From JAHIGH01 sp964564035 (GTDB lineage Bacteria > Patescibacteriota > Microgenomatia > Levybacterales > UBA12049): a stretch of DNA of 64,000 nt. The position numbers and the translations under genes were made by a program. Positions 25,720 through 33,809 of this stretch are shown here, piece after piece. The stretch is taken from assembly GCA_964564035.1 (NCBI GenBank), contig CAZLZN010000001.1, forward strand, positions 1-64,000. Direction: 5' to 3'. Position 1 is the first letter of the stretch, and every line of letters begins with the position of its first letter. A model generated the notes under the pieces. That model did not search any database. It was given only the letters and a program-made list of their open reading frames with translations, and was not told where the DNA came from.

Positions 25720-25932
25720 ATGAAAAAAGAAACAATACTCTGGCAAATAATTGTAGTTATCCTCGGTCTACTCCTGATATTGACTCTAAACTATTATCTG
25801 CAGGAAAATAACAAAATAAAAGCCCTCTCGGAAACGGCAAAATGCATATCCGATATGAAAAACGCGTTTCCCGATGGAAGCAGATCCGATGTATGCGAAG
25901 ACATCCTGAACTTCAAAAATAAATCCCTCTAA
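25720..25932 (+). CDS. Small membrane-anchored protein with two cysteines
   Basis: A 70-aa protein with an N-terminal TM anchor (about residues 8-26) and a short extracytoplasmic part. That part has cysteines in AKCISDM and DVCEDIL that could pair. Not recognised; no function assigned. It converges on the MGMT gene. Confidence 0.5.
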   Translation: MKKETILWQIIVVILGLLLILTLNYYLQENNKIKALSETAKCISDMKNAFPDGSRSDVCEDILNFKNKSL

Positions 25933-25944
25933 ACCAGATCTTAA

Positions 25945-26253
25945 TCAACTCACTCGCCACAAAGACTTACTCAGATCTACTTTATCGCCCTCAAAAAAAA
26001 CACCCTCTTCCTCTAGCATTTTTTTCTTGGAGCTTATACCGTCACCGGCCGAATACCCGGTAAGCTTTCCGTCGGACGCGACTACCCTGTGACACGGAGT
26101 ATTCGGAATATCGGGATTATTCCTCATACACATCCCGACAGCGCGGGCCGCCCGCGGACTTCCGGCGAGCACCGCGATCTGCCCGTAAGTTGCAACCTTA
26201 CCCCTGGGAATTTTTCTAACCTCTTCATACACTCTAAATCCAAACTTTCTCAT
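25945..26253 (-). CDS. ogt: Methylated-DNA-protein cysteine methyltransferase domain protein
   Basis: A 102-aa protein consisting only of the MGMT C-terminal DNA-binding and catalytic domain. The active-site motif is NTPCHRVV, with the acceptor cysteine retained, so it is not an alkyltransferase-like (ATL) protein with Trp in this position. VARKIP-type VRKIPRGKVATYGQIA and SPRAARAVGMCMRNNP are typical. It would repair O6-alkylguanine. It sits at the edge of the DNA-damage island. The upstream gap carries a heptamer repeat. Confidence 0.88.
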   Translation of the reverse strand: MRKFGFRVYEEVRKIPRGKVATYGQIAVLAGSPRAARAVGMCMRNNPDIPNTPCHRVVASDGKLTGYSAGDGISSKKKMLEEEGVFFEGDKVDLSKSLWRVS

Positions 26254-26260
26254 ACTTCCC

Positions 26261-26281
26261 CTTAATACTTAATACTTAATA
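26261..26281. repeat. Heptamer repeat CTTAATA x3
   Basis: Three identical 7-nt units between dnaJ and the MGMT gene. Confidence 0.8.
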
Positions 26282-26286
26282 CTATC

Positions 26287-27162
26287 TTAAAACCATCCCT
26301 TTTTCCCCTGCAATTCTTCCTTCCTGAATTCCTCCAAAAGCTCTTTTTGTTTCTTATTCAGTTTTTTCGGAACACTGACTTTGATTCTCACATAATGATT
26401 CCCGCGCCCACTGCCGCGAAGATGCGGCATGCCCCGGCCGTTAAGGCGTATCAATATTCCGGGCTGTGTCCCCTCCGGAATTTTTATTTTTAGAGGACCG
26501 TCAATCGTCTCAACTTCAACCTCATCTCCCAGCGCGGCCTGAGCGATCGAAACTTCTTTCTCTGAAATGATCTCCGACCCTTCTCTTTCAAATCTCGGAT
26601 CGGACGCTACATCGAGCACTATATCATATTTCTCAAATCTGATTCTCGAACCGCTGTCAACGCCAGCCGGTATTTTTATTTTCTGCTTCTCTCCGTTTAC
26701 TACCACTTCTTTTTCAGTGCCTTTCGCCGCTTCCATAAAAGTAATTCTGGCCGAATAAACAGGCCTTCTCTGCCGGCCGCCAAACGGACTGCCGCCGCCG
26801 AAAAATTGCTCAAAAATCTCAAAAGGATCGGAATAGCCTCCGAAATTAAAATCAAAACCGCCTCCATTATTGGAATAAGTGTAATTAAAAGGCCCGTATT
26901 GTCCGCCCTGACCTCCATAAGGATTTTGTCCCGCGCCCTGTTCATACGCCGAATGTCCGACCTGATCATACATCTTCCTTTTTTCATCATTCGCCAATAC
27001 TTCGTAAGCTTTAGTTACCTCTTTGAACTTCGCCTCAGCATCCTTGGATTTATTTCTATCAGGATGATATTCCAAAGCAAGCTTACGGTAAGCCTTCTTG
27101 ATCTCATCAAGACTCGCTGTTTTATTGACCCCCAATATTGAATAATAATCTCCGCTCGCCAT
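26287..27162 (-). CDS. dnaJ: DnaJ/CbpA-type co-chaperone without zinc fingers
   Basis: A 291-aa Hsp40. The J domain (about 1-70) has HPD at residues 33-35. A Gly/Phe-rich linker (about 78-130) leads to two C-terminal beta domains and a dimerisation tail. The four CxxCxGxG repeats of classical DnaJ are absent, so this is a type II (CbpA/DjlA-class-B-like) co-chaperone, here in the dnaK operon position. It stimulates DnaK ATPase and delivers substrates. Confidence 0.92.
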   Translation of the reverse strand: MASGDYYSILGVNKTASLDEIKKAYRKLALEYHPDRNKSKDAEAKFKEVTKAYEVLANDEKRKMYDQVGHSAYEQGAGQNPYGGQGGQYGPFNYTYSNNGGGFDFNFGGYSDPFEIFEQFFGGGSPFGGRQRRPVYSARITFMEAAKGTEKEVVVNGEKQKIKIPAGVDSGSRIRFEKYDIVLDVASDPRFEREGSEIISEKEVSIAQAALGDEVEVETIDGPLKIKIPEGTQPGILIRLNGRGMPHLRGSGRGNHYVRIKVSVPKKLNKKQKELLEEFRKEELQGKKGWF

Positions 27163-27250
27163 ATTACTACCTGTTATTTACCAAAAAAGCGCCTTACTGC
27201 GCTCAATTATTTCAAATTTCTAATTTATAATTTGAAATTAATTTTCAATG

Positions 27251-27306
27251 TTTTAAATTTTAAATTTTAAACATTTATGTTTGATTGAAAATTGAAAATT
27301 GAAAAT
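27251..27306. repeat. Two heptamer tracts: TTTTAAA x3 and TGAAAAT x3
   Basis: TTTTAAA repeats perfectly at 27251-27271 and TGAAAAT at 27286-27306, in the A/T-rich dnaK-dnaJ gap (27163-27319). An AATTT/AAATT-rich inverted stretch at about 27210-27240 may form a weak hairpin. Confidence 0.8.
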
Positions 27307-27319
27307 TTCAAATTGAAAA

Positions 27320-29242
27320 CTATTCTACCACTTCTCCCTCAACCGGCTCATCTTTGTCTTTTTTCTTTTTATCTTCTTTTTTCTCGCCCTCAGCATTCTC
27401 AGCCTGACCCTCGGCGCCTTGATCCTGAGCCTGATCTCCGGTTGCGCCGGCTGCACTGTACATGCTCTGACCAATCTTTTGCAGATGATCCGAAAGTTCC
27501 TGAGTTTTTGCCTTAATATCTTCTTTGGAACCGCTATCGAGTATATCTTTTAGCGCCTTTACCTTTTCCTCAACTTCTTTCCTCAGATCCTCGCTGATCT
27601 TGTCTTTATCTTCACGTAATGCCTTCTCTGCTGTAAATATCAAAGCATCTGCCTGATTCCTGACTTCAACTTTTTCTTTCTTTTCTTCATCTTCTTTCGC
27701 GTGCAATTCAGCCTCTTTGGTCATTTTCTCAACTTCTTCTTTCGATAAACCTGTCGATCCGGTTATTTTGATGCTTTGCGCTTTGCCTGTTGCCTTATCT
27801 TTCGCGGTAACATTCAGAAGTCCGTTCGCGTCAATATCAAAAGTAACCTCAATCTGCGGTACGCCTCTCGGCGCCGGCGGAATTCCGTCCAAAATAAATC
27901 TCCCCAGTGATTTATTATCGTTCGCCATCGGCCGCTCTCCCTGTAAAATATTTATTTCTACCTGCGTCTGATTATCGCCTGCTGTAGAAAATACCTGCGA
28001 TTTTGAAGTAGGAATAGTTGTATTTCTTGTAATAAGCGGCGTAGATACTGCCCCCATCGTCTCAATACCCAGAGTCAGTGGCGTAACGTCAAGAAGCAAT
28101 ACGTCCTTAACTTCTCCGCCGAGAACTCCGGCCTGCACGGCCGCGCCGACTGCGACTACTTCATCCGGATTGACCGATCTATTGGCTTCTTTCCCGAAAA
28201 ACCGCGTTACAACCTCAACCACTTTAGGCATCCTCGTCATACCTCCGACCAAAATTACTTCGTTTATATCTTTCTCAGTCATTCCGGCATCTTTTAGAGC
28301 CTTCTTGACCGGCTCAAGCGTTTTTTCAACTAATTCACCGACAACCATCTCAAGCTTTGATCGTGTCAAAGTCATTGTCAGATGCAGCGGTCCGTCTTTG
28401 CCTTGAGTTATAAACGGCTGATTTATTTGCGCTTCCTGACTGCTGGACAGCTCTATCTTTGCCTTCTCCGCCGACTCTTTCAGCCTCTGAAGGGCTTGCG
28501 AATCTTTGCGTAGATCAATACTGTTTTCTTTCTGGAACTCCTCGGCTATATATTCTATTATTTTCTGATCAAAATCGTCTCCACCGAGATGCGTATCGCC
28601 ATTCGTGGATTTGACGTGGTATACGCCTTCTCCAAGCTCAAGAATTGAGATATCAAAGGTTCCGCCTCCCAAATCATAAACCGCAATCGTGTGTGTATTT
28701 TTCTTATCGAGCCCGTATGCCAAAGCTGCAGCTGTCGGTTCATTAATAATACGAAGTACCTCAAGTCCGGCTATCTCACCGGCCTGTTTGGTAGCCTGTC
28801 TCTGACTGTCATCAAAATACGCCGGAACCGTAATGACCGCCTGTGTTACTTTACTTCCCAAATACGCTTCGGCATCTGCCTTAATTTTCTGAAGAATCAT
28901 CGCGGAAACTTCCTGCGGAGTAAATGTTTTACCCTCAACCTCAACGACTGCCATATCATCACGACCTGCCTTGACTGTATATGGAAGCCATTTTGTATCA
29001 AACTGGACAGACTTATCATGGAACTTCTTTCCCATGAGTCTCTTAATTGAAAAGATTGTCCTCTTTGGCTTAAGCACCATTTGCCTCTTCGCGACGTCTC
29101 CGACCACGTGCGAGATTGGATCGACTACAGACGGTATAACATTGCGTCCTTCTGCGGAATGGATCACTTTTGGCGATCCGCCCTCCATTACAGCGACACA
29201 CGAATTTGTTGTTCCTAAATCAATTCCTATTATTTTTCCCAT
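27320..29242 (-). CDS. dnaK: Chaperone DnaK (Hsp70)
   Basis: A 640-aa Hsp70. The ATPase domain starts GIDLGTTNSCVAV, with YDLGGGTFDISILELG and the VGGMTRMPKV signature. The linker is DVLLLDVTPLTLGIE, followed by the substrate-binding beta domain and lid. A C-terminal acidic/Gln-Gly-rich tail ends KDEPVEGEVVE. It is part of hrcA-grpE-dnaK-dnaJ. Length and motifs are full, so it should be functional. Confidence 0.97.
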   Translation of the reverse strand: MGKIIGIDLGTTNSCVAVMEGGSPKVIHSAEGRNVIPSVVDPISHVVGDVAKRQMVLKPKRTIFSIKRLMGKKFHDKSVQFDTKWLPYTVKAGRDDMAVVEVEGKTFTPQEVSAMILQKIKADAEAYLGSKVTQAVITVPAYFDDSQRQATKQAGEIAGLEVLRIINEPTAAALAYGLDKKNTHTIAVYDLGGGTFDISILELGEGVYHVKSTNGDTHLGGDDFDQKIIEYIAEEFQKENSIDLRKDSQALQRLKESAEKAKIELSSSQEAQINQPFITQGKDGPLHLTMTLTRSKLEMVVGELVEKTLEPVKKALKDAGMTEKDINEVILVGGMTRMPKVVEVVTRFFGKEANRSVNPDEVVAVGAAVQAGVLGGEVKDVLLLDVTPLTLGIETMGAVSTPLITRNTTIPTSKSQVFSTAGDNQTQVEINILQGERPMANDNKSLGRFILDGIPPAPRGVPQIEVTFDIDANGLLNVTAKDKATGKAQSIKITGSTGLSKEEVEKMTKEAELHAKEDEEKKEKVEVRNQADALIFTAEKALREDKDKISEDLRKEVEEKVKALKDILDSGSKEDIKAKTQELSDHLQKIGQSMYSAAGATGDQAQDQGAEGQAENAEGEKKEDKKKKDKDEPVEGEVVE

Positions 29243-29313
29243 AATTTCCTTTCGTTAATAAACTACTTGTCAAAATTTATACCTCCCCAAGCTTTCTGAT
29301 TCGAACTTATCAT

Positions 29314-29399
29314 CAGTGTTCTGCTCTGCAGAACTTCTTCAGCGCTCTGCTCTGCAGAAATTACAATATCTTATTCTTCAGTGTCCTGCTTTGCTGAAC
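29314..29399. repeat. Three 21-nt related repeats with small hairpins
   Basis: Related 21-mers start at 29314, 29340 and 29379. Copy A contains GTTCTGCTCTGCAGAAC, a 7-bp stem with loop TCT; B retains a 5-bp version; C is diverged and lies in the last codons of grpE. They sit in the grpE-dnaK gap and may influence processing or relative expression; that is inference. Confidence 0.65.
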
Positions 29400-29877
29400 C
29401 TACTATCACCTGTGCAGGTCTCAAAACCTTATCATTTATTATATACCCGGTTCTCAAAACTTCAAGCACTTTGTTTTCTTCTCCTTCCGCAACTTTTATA
29501 CATTCCATCAGATTTGGATCAAACTCTTTACCCTGCGCTTCGATCTGAGTTACCCCTTCGGCTTTCAGTGCGTCCAGAAACTGATCAATGCTTACTTTCA
29601 AACCTTCATTGTTTATGTGCTGATTTGCCAGTAATAGTGTATCCAAAACAGGCAATAATCGCAATAGCAATTCTCTGTTTGCCGACCTTATTAAATTTAA
29701 CCTTTCATCTGCCGTCCGTTTCTGTAAATTTTGATAATCGGCAAGCGCCCTCTTATACTTACTCTCATTTTCCTCAACCTGAGCTTTCAATTTTTCCAGT
29801 TCCTGTTCATCCTCAGGTTTCTTCAGCTCTTTTTCTTCTACATCTTCCTTTTTATTTTTATTATCATCACTCTTCAT
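29371..29877 (-). CDS. grpE: Nucleotide exchange factor GrpE
   Basis: A 168-aa protein with a charged disordered N-terminus, a long coiled coil (about 20-75) containing YKRALADYQNLQKRT, and the C-terminal beta domain with EGVTQIEAQGKEFDPNLMECI and VLRTGYIINDKVLRPAQVIVG. It releases ADP from DnaK. It is encoded between hrcA and dnaK. Confidence 0.95.
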   Translation of the reverse strand: MKSDDNKNKKEDVEEKELKKPEDEQELEKLKAQVEENESKYKRALADYQNLQKRTADERLNLIRSANRELLLRLLPVLDTLLLANQHINNEGLKVSIDQFLDALKAEGVTQIEAQGKEFDPNLMECIKVAEGEENKVLEVLRTGYIINDKVLRPAQVIVGSAKQDTEE

Positions 29878-29885
29878 CTTTAATT

Positions 29886-29906
29886 TTTGATCTTTGATCT
29901 TTGATT
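29886..29906. repeat. Heptamer repeat TTTGATC x3 (last unit imperfect)
   Basis: TTTGATC, TTTGATC, TTTGATT fill the 35-nt hrcA-grpE gap, the same unit as at 23257 and 56906. Confidence 0.8.
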
Positions 29907-29912
29907 TTATCT

Positions 29913-30647
29913 CTACCAGCCCGATGCGCTCGACTCAATCAAATTCCCAAAATACCTGACTGTCGGTATAATAGATGTATATCTGAGCCTGACCGGACCT
30001 ACCACTCCAATTTTACCCGTAATATTCCTTGGTGTCTTAAAATCTGTAAATATAAATCCATAAGGCCCATGCAGACTGTCTCCCAACTCATCCTCGATCA
30101 ACACATGAATATCCTCAGACTCATTATTGGTATGAGCAAATATCCCTCTGATCAGATCATATTCATCAATAGCAGTCAGCAAATTTTTAGTAACGTCTAT
30201 ATCGTAAAACTCCGGCATATCCAAAATATTTGCGTACCCCGAGCAGTACAGGTTCTCATTGTCTATAGTCGCGATTGCCAAAGTGTTGGTTTTCTCCGCA
30301 AGAGATTTTGTAACTTCCTTCAAAAACCTCTGCATCTTATCTCTATAGTCCCAAACTTTCTCCTTTAGCGCGACCTCTTCGACGATCGACAGCTCTTTTT
30401 CCTTCATCAACTCCCTGACATAAAACTTAATTCCTTTAGAAGTAGGTATGCGCCCGGCCGAAGAATGCGGCTTTTTCAGATATCCCTGCTCAGAGAGCTG
30501 CACCATCTCATTTCGTATCGTAGCAGGAGATGCGCTTATGTTCCTCTTCTTCTCAATCGTCTCGGAACCGACCGGCTCCGCTGTCTCAATATATTCCTCG
30601 ACAATACTCTTGAGTATTTCAATTTGCCTTTGCGTTAAGTTATGCAT
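29913..30647 (-). CDS. hrcA: HrcA-type heat-shock repressor, short form
   Basis: A 244-aa protein. The N-terminal winged helix (about 1-75) has RQIEILKSIVEEYIETAEPVGSETI and ATIRNEMVQLSEQGYLKKPHSSAGRIPT, the HrcA hallmark. The rest (a GAF-like effector region) is about 100 residues shorter than the usual ~340 aa. It should repress the heat-shock genes by binding CIRCE; a CIRCE-like site overlaps its own promoter and another lies before clpB. First gene of the chaperone operon. Confidence 0.9.
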   Translation of the reverse strand: MHNLTQRQIEILKSIVEEYIETAEPVGSETIEKKRNISASPATIRNEMVQLSEQGYLKKPHSSAGRIPTSKGIKFYVRELMKEKELSIVEEVALKEKVWDYRDKMQRFLKEVTKSLAEKTNTLAIATIDNENLYCSGYANILDMPEFYDIDVTKNLLTAIDEYDLIRGIFAHTNNESEDIHVLIEDELGDSLHGPYGFIFTDFKTPRNITGKIGVVGPVRLRYTSIIPTVRYFGNLIESSASGW

Positions 30648-30656
30648 ATTACTAAT

Positions 30657-30693
30657 TTAGCAATAATATAACATGAGTGCCAATTCATGTCAA
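30657..30693 (-). promoter_or_regulatory. hrcA operon promoter with CIRCE-like operator
   Basis: On the minus strand TTGACA (30688-30693), 17-nt spacer, TATATT (30665-30670). Overlapping it at 30657-30683 is TTGGCACTC-N9-TATTGCTAA (read on the minus strand), compared with the CIRCE consensus TTAGCACTC-N9-GAGTGCTAA (14 of 18 half-site bases). This would let HrcA repress its own operon. Confidence 0.8.
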
Positions 30694-30930
30694 GAGATAA
30701 AAATCCCGCAACTTAACGCTCGGGAAATCATATACTGCGCTTTGTAGGGAGTGACCTGCCTTGCAGCCGTGTCTGCCTGCAGGCAGGAAATCCCGTCCGA
30801 TACGAAAAACCTCTTCGCTCTCATCCTACAGCTTATGGTACGACTACGCTCGCTATCCTGAGCATGCCGAAGGACGCTCGAATTTTTCCGCGAAGGGGGA
30901 TAACATTCAGTATTAATTATCATTATTCTG
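30694..30930. other. Structured GC-rich intergenic region, possible ncRNA or repeat remnant
   Basis: A 237-nt stretch more GC-rich than its surroundings between divergent hrcA and yidD. It contains a 14-bp perfect palindrome CTGCCTGCAGGCAG (30773-30786) and an imperfect partner CTGCCTTGCAG nearby. A minus-strand terminator-like hairpin TCCCG/CGGGA plus T-run is at 30699-30725, just before the hrcA -35. One minus frame is open but translates to sequences typical of intergenic repeats (HAQDSERSR-type), so it is not called as a gene. Confidence 0.5.
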
Positions 30931-30936
30931 TATAAT
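30931..30936 (+). promoter_or_regulatory. -10 box of yidD, leaderless arrangement
   Basis: A perfect TATAAT ends 6 nt before the yidD ATG (30943). The -35 region is A/T-rich without a clear match. Confidence 0.55.
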
Positions 30937-30942
30937 AACTGT

Positions 30943-31173
30943 ATGAATGGGCTATTCATTTATACAATACGTGTTTATCAAAAACTTTTCTCCCCCCTCC
31001 TGAGTTCTGCCGGGATCCAGTGTATATACAAAAAATCTTGCTCCGATTACTGTGTGGATCAGCTTAAAAAACACAATTTCATAAAAGCCTTGATTCTATG
31101 CGCTCTCAGGATCCTAAGCTGTAATCCTGTAAACTCTTATCTGAAAAATAAAAAATTACGCCGTACTCAATAA
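30943..31173 (+). CDS. yidD: Membrane-protein insertion efficiency factor YidD
   Basis: A 76-aa protein with the YidD pattern. IRVYQKLFSPLL is followed by CIYKKSCSDYCVDQLKKHNFIKAL (family C-x-x-x-x-x-CS-x-Y) and ALRILSCNPV (family R-C-NP). It is thought to assist YidC-dependent insertion at the inner membrane. The neighbouring small polytopic protein may be co-transcribed. Confidence 0.88.
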   Translation: MNGLFIYTIRVYQKLFSPLLSSAGIQCIYKKSCSDYCVDQLKKHNFIKALILCALRILSCNPVNSYLKNKKLRRTQ

Positions 31174-31224
31174 ATCCGCCTTTCATTGCGATAGTATTTA
31201 AAATATAATAAAAACAACACACCT

Positions 31225-31632
31225 ATGCCTGCATTTATACCATTTAAATCTTTCAATAAAAAAAATTTTATACTCAACTTTCTTTTCGGCATTATATTCC
31301 TGATAGCCTCGGCCGCAACAATCATTTTTTTCCCGCCCGGCCATAATTTTAATCTATATGGCATAAACATAGCGGCCACTTCTGTTTTTTATACCTTATT
31401 ATTCTTAACTGTTTATTTCCTGGTAAATTCGTTCCTCCCCAACAAAAAACACGGTATACTGATCGCATTATTTACTGTCATTTACCTGATTTTCCGCCAA
31501 TACAACCTGCGCAATCCATTATTTCTCCTTCTATTACTTGCACTTTTTCTGACCTTCGAATTCCTCTTCTCAGGCTCTCGGACAAAATCACGCGGGGTAA
31601 AAAGCCTGGACAGCGGCTCCGATAATAATTAA
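31225..31632 (+). CDS. Small polytopic membrane protein
   Basis: A 135-aa protein with four predicted TM helices (about 15-35, 47-68, 77-92, 97-113) and a charged tail. Conserved look of a CPR-specific family but not recognised. A TATAAT at 31204-31209 lies 15 nt upstream. It precedes metG by 54 nt. Confidence 0.6.
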   Translation: MPAFIPFKSFNKKNFILNFLFGIIFLIASAATIIFFPPGHNFNLYGINIAATSVFYTLLFLTVYFLVNSFLPNKKHGILIALFTVIYLIFRQYNLRNPLFLLLLLALFLTFEFLFSGSRTKSRGVKSLDSGSDNN

Positions 31633-31646
31633 TTACATTGTCAAGC

Positions 31647-31675
31647 TTGTACAAACAATAACGCTCTGATACAAT
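31647..31675 (+). promoter_or_regulatory. Predicted metG promoter
   Basis: TTGTAC (31647-31652), 17-nt spacer, TACAAT (31670-31675), 11 nt before the ATG. Confidence 0.5.
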
Positions 31676-31686
31676 TTTTTTATCAA

Positions 31687-33132
31687 ATGAATAAATTCTA
31701 CATAACAAATGCGATCCCCTATGTTAACGCCCGACCCCATATTGGTCACGCGCTGGAATTTATTCAATCAGATGTTTACGCGCGCTTTCACCGTCTGCTT
31801 GGCCGCGATGTAATGCTTTTATGCGGCTCCGACGAAAACTCCCTCAAGAACGTCCAAGCTTCGGAAAAACTTGACCTCCCCATCCAGGAATTCGTGGATC
31901 GTTATAGCAAATACTTTGAAGAATTAGCCGGCAAACTGCATGTTAAATTTGACGTTTTCCAAAAAGGCTCAAATCCGCTCCACCACAAATCATCGCAAAA
32001 ATTATGGGAATTATGCCGGGAGAAAGATGATATTTATAAAAAAAAATATACCGGCCTCTACTGCGTAGGCTGTGAAATGTTTTATACGCGCGATGAGCTA
32101 AACGAAAACGGCGAATGCTTTGAGCACCCGGGCACCAAGCTGGAAGAGATAGAGGAAGAAAACTATTTTTTCAAATTAAGTAAATACCAAAAAGAACTAA
32201 AAATATTGATCGAAAACGACACTCTAAAAATCACGCCTCTATACCGCAAAAATGAGATACTTGCCTTTATAGATAGCGGCCTCGAAGACATAAGTATTTC
32301 CAGATCAAATCAGCGTGCCAAAAACTGGGGCGTATCAGTCCCGGGTGACAACAGTCAAAAAATGTATGTTTGGTTTGATGCCCTGAATATTTACCAAAGT
32401 GGAATCGGGTTTGGAGATGACGACCAAAAATACCGCAAGTGGTGGCCTGCGGACTTGCACGTGATCGGCAAAGGAATTATACGTTTTCATGCCGTATACT
32501 GGCCGGCTTTTCTGATCTCGGCAGGATTGCCTTTGCCGAAACAGCTTTTTGTCCACGAATATATCACTCTCAATGGACAGAAAATCTCAAAAACTCTCGG
32601 CAACATCATTGACCCGAACGACATTATTGATAAGTATGGAAGCGATGCTCTCCGATACTATCTCCTGGCCAAAATATCGCCATTTCAGGATGGTGATTTT
32701 TCAGACATTAAATTTACACAAGCCTACAATGCGGATCTCGCGAATGGTCTGGGCAATCTCATCGCGCGCGTTGCCAAAATCTGCGAAACAATCGAGTATC
32801 AGCAAATGGGAACCGCAAGCCGCGCGACCGAACACATTATTCAGGACAGCGAATATATGAAAACAATTGAAGAATTCAAATTCAATGAAGCTCTAAACTT
32901 TATCTGGAAAAAAATATCGGCACTCGATGTATATATAAATCAGGAAAAGCCTTGGACCTTGATCAAAACCAACAGTCAAAAACTCCAATCGATATTGGCT
33001 CACTGCGTAGACCAGATCCAGGAAATTGGACTCCTGCTGGATCCTTTTATGCCCGAAACATCTGCCAAAATTCTTGAGCAATTCAAAGGCCCCCAAATAA
33101 AATCAGACAAATCTCTATTCCCCAGAATTTAA
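31687..33132 (+). CDS. metG: Methionyl-tRNA synthetase
   Basis: A 481-aa class I synthetase. NAIPYVNARPHIGHALE carries the HIGH motif (residues 18-21), and GQKISKTLGN is the KMSKS equivalent with a variant KISKT. YCVGC followed by a Cys-x-x-His region is a partial zinc-site-like pattern in the connective domain. An anticodon-binding helical domain ends the protein; no C-terminal tRNA-binding (OB-fold) extension is present. It charges methionine for initiation and elongation. Confidence 0.95.
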   Translation: MNKFYITNAIPYVNARPHIGHALEFIQSDVYARFHRLLGRDVMLLCGSDENSLKNVQASEKLDLPIQEFVDRYSKYFEELAGKLHVKFDVFQKGSNPLHHKSSQKLWELCREKDDIYKKKYTGLYCVGCEMFYTRDELNENGECFEHPGTKLEEIEEENYFFKLSKYQKELKILIENDTLKITPLYRKNEILAFIDSGLEDISISRSNQRAKNWGVSVPGDNSQKMYVWFDALNIYQSGIGFGDDDQKYRKWWPADLHVIGKGIIRFHAVYWPAFLISAGLPLPKQLFVHEYITLNGQKISKTLGNIIDPNDIIDKYGSDALRYYLLAKISPFQDGDFSDIKFTQAYNADLANGLGNLIARVAKICETIEYQQMGTASRATEHIIQDSEYMKTIEEFKFNEALNFIWKKISALDVYINQEKPWTLIKTNSQKLQSILAHCVDQIQEIGLLLDPFMPETSAKILEQFKGPQIKSDKSLFPRI

Positions 33133-33146
33133 ACTACATCATATTC

Positions 33147-33181
33147 TAGGTTAGCTAAAACCTAACACCTAAGCCCTAATC
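33147..33181. terminator. Hairpin plus CCTAANN heptamers between metG and sortase
   Basis: AGGTTAG and CTAACACCT can pair across CTAAAAC (33148-33170). The same stretch is a period-7 repeat (CCTAACA, CCTAAGC, CCTAATC, 33161-33181). It lies between convergent stops and extends into the end of the sortase gene. Confidence 0.45.
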
Positions 33182-33799
33182 ACTATGCGTTAACTCCGAA
33201 AAAACAACCGTTCTATGCGAATAATTTTCAGTATTTTCATTCCATTCACCCCTGCATGTAATTAAATTAAGACGCGGCACATCAGACGCCCCGAATACCT
33301 CCTCAATCGGAAAATCATCATAAGGAAAATCTTGAATATTTGTAACCAGAAACACAAACTCCTGACCCCTTTCATCCTCGATAACAATCTCATCGCCTTT
33401 TTCAAGCTTTGATAAATCCCAAAAAACAGCAGGTGACCCGTCCTCTCTATCATAATGCCCGGCAAGCACCGCGTTACCTTTGGTACCCGGTTTAAATCCC
33501 GGACCAAACCACGATGTATTTCCTGCGTCTTTCGGCACATCCATTCTACCCTCACTGTCTACTCCTACGCGCTCAACTTGCGTATCTACATTTATAGTAG
33601 GTATGCGGACTTTGACAGGCGTAGAGGGCTCGTTCTCGACAGCCTGTTTACTAGAACTAATAATAGGACTTATCTCGTTTTTGGTATTAGATTTATCTCT
33701 CTGAGATTGTGCCTGTAAAAAATTAAAATTATTTACCAGTGCAACACTTATAAATACCAACCCGATTAGTCCTATTATTAAAGCTATTCTCATATACAT
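33176..33799 (-). CDS. Sortase (class E/F-like)
   Basis: A 207-aa sortase with an N-terminal TM anchor (about 4-24) and a Ser/Thr/Pro linker. The catalytic domain has histidine in VLAGHYDRE, cysteine in LNLITCRGEW and arginine in YSHRTVVF. The domain start VRIPTINVDTQVERVGVDSEGRMDVPKD is typical of class E/F sortases. It follows a small secreted protein ending APATGRAQ by 10 nt, so the two probably form an operon. Confidence 0.88.
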   Translation of the reverse strand: MYMRIALIIGLIGLVFISVALVNNFNFLQAQSQRDKSNTKNEISPIISSSKQAVENEPSTPVKVRIPTINVDTQVERVGVDSEGRMDVPKDAGNTSWFGPGFKPGTKGNAVLAGHYDREDGSPAVFWDLSKLEKGDEIVIEDERGQEFVFLVTNIQDFPYDDFPIEEVFGASDVPRLNLITCRGEWNENTENYSHRTVVFSELTHSD

Positions 33800-33809
33800 G
33801 ATGCTGCCT

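Noticed and set aside
27251..27306. Short regular repeats as a CRISPR array
   Set aside because: The units are 7 nt, contiguous and lack unique spacers; no cas genes are present.
30690..30959. An 89-codon minus-strand frame between hrcA and yidD
   Set aside because: Its translation resembles repeat-derived peptides (HAQDSERSR, SDGISCLQADTAARQ) and it covers the hrcA promoter side and palindromes. Better explained as structured noncoding DNA.
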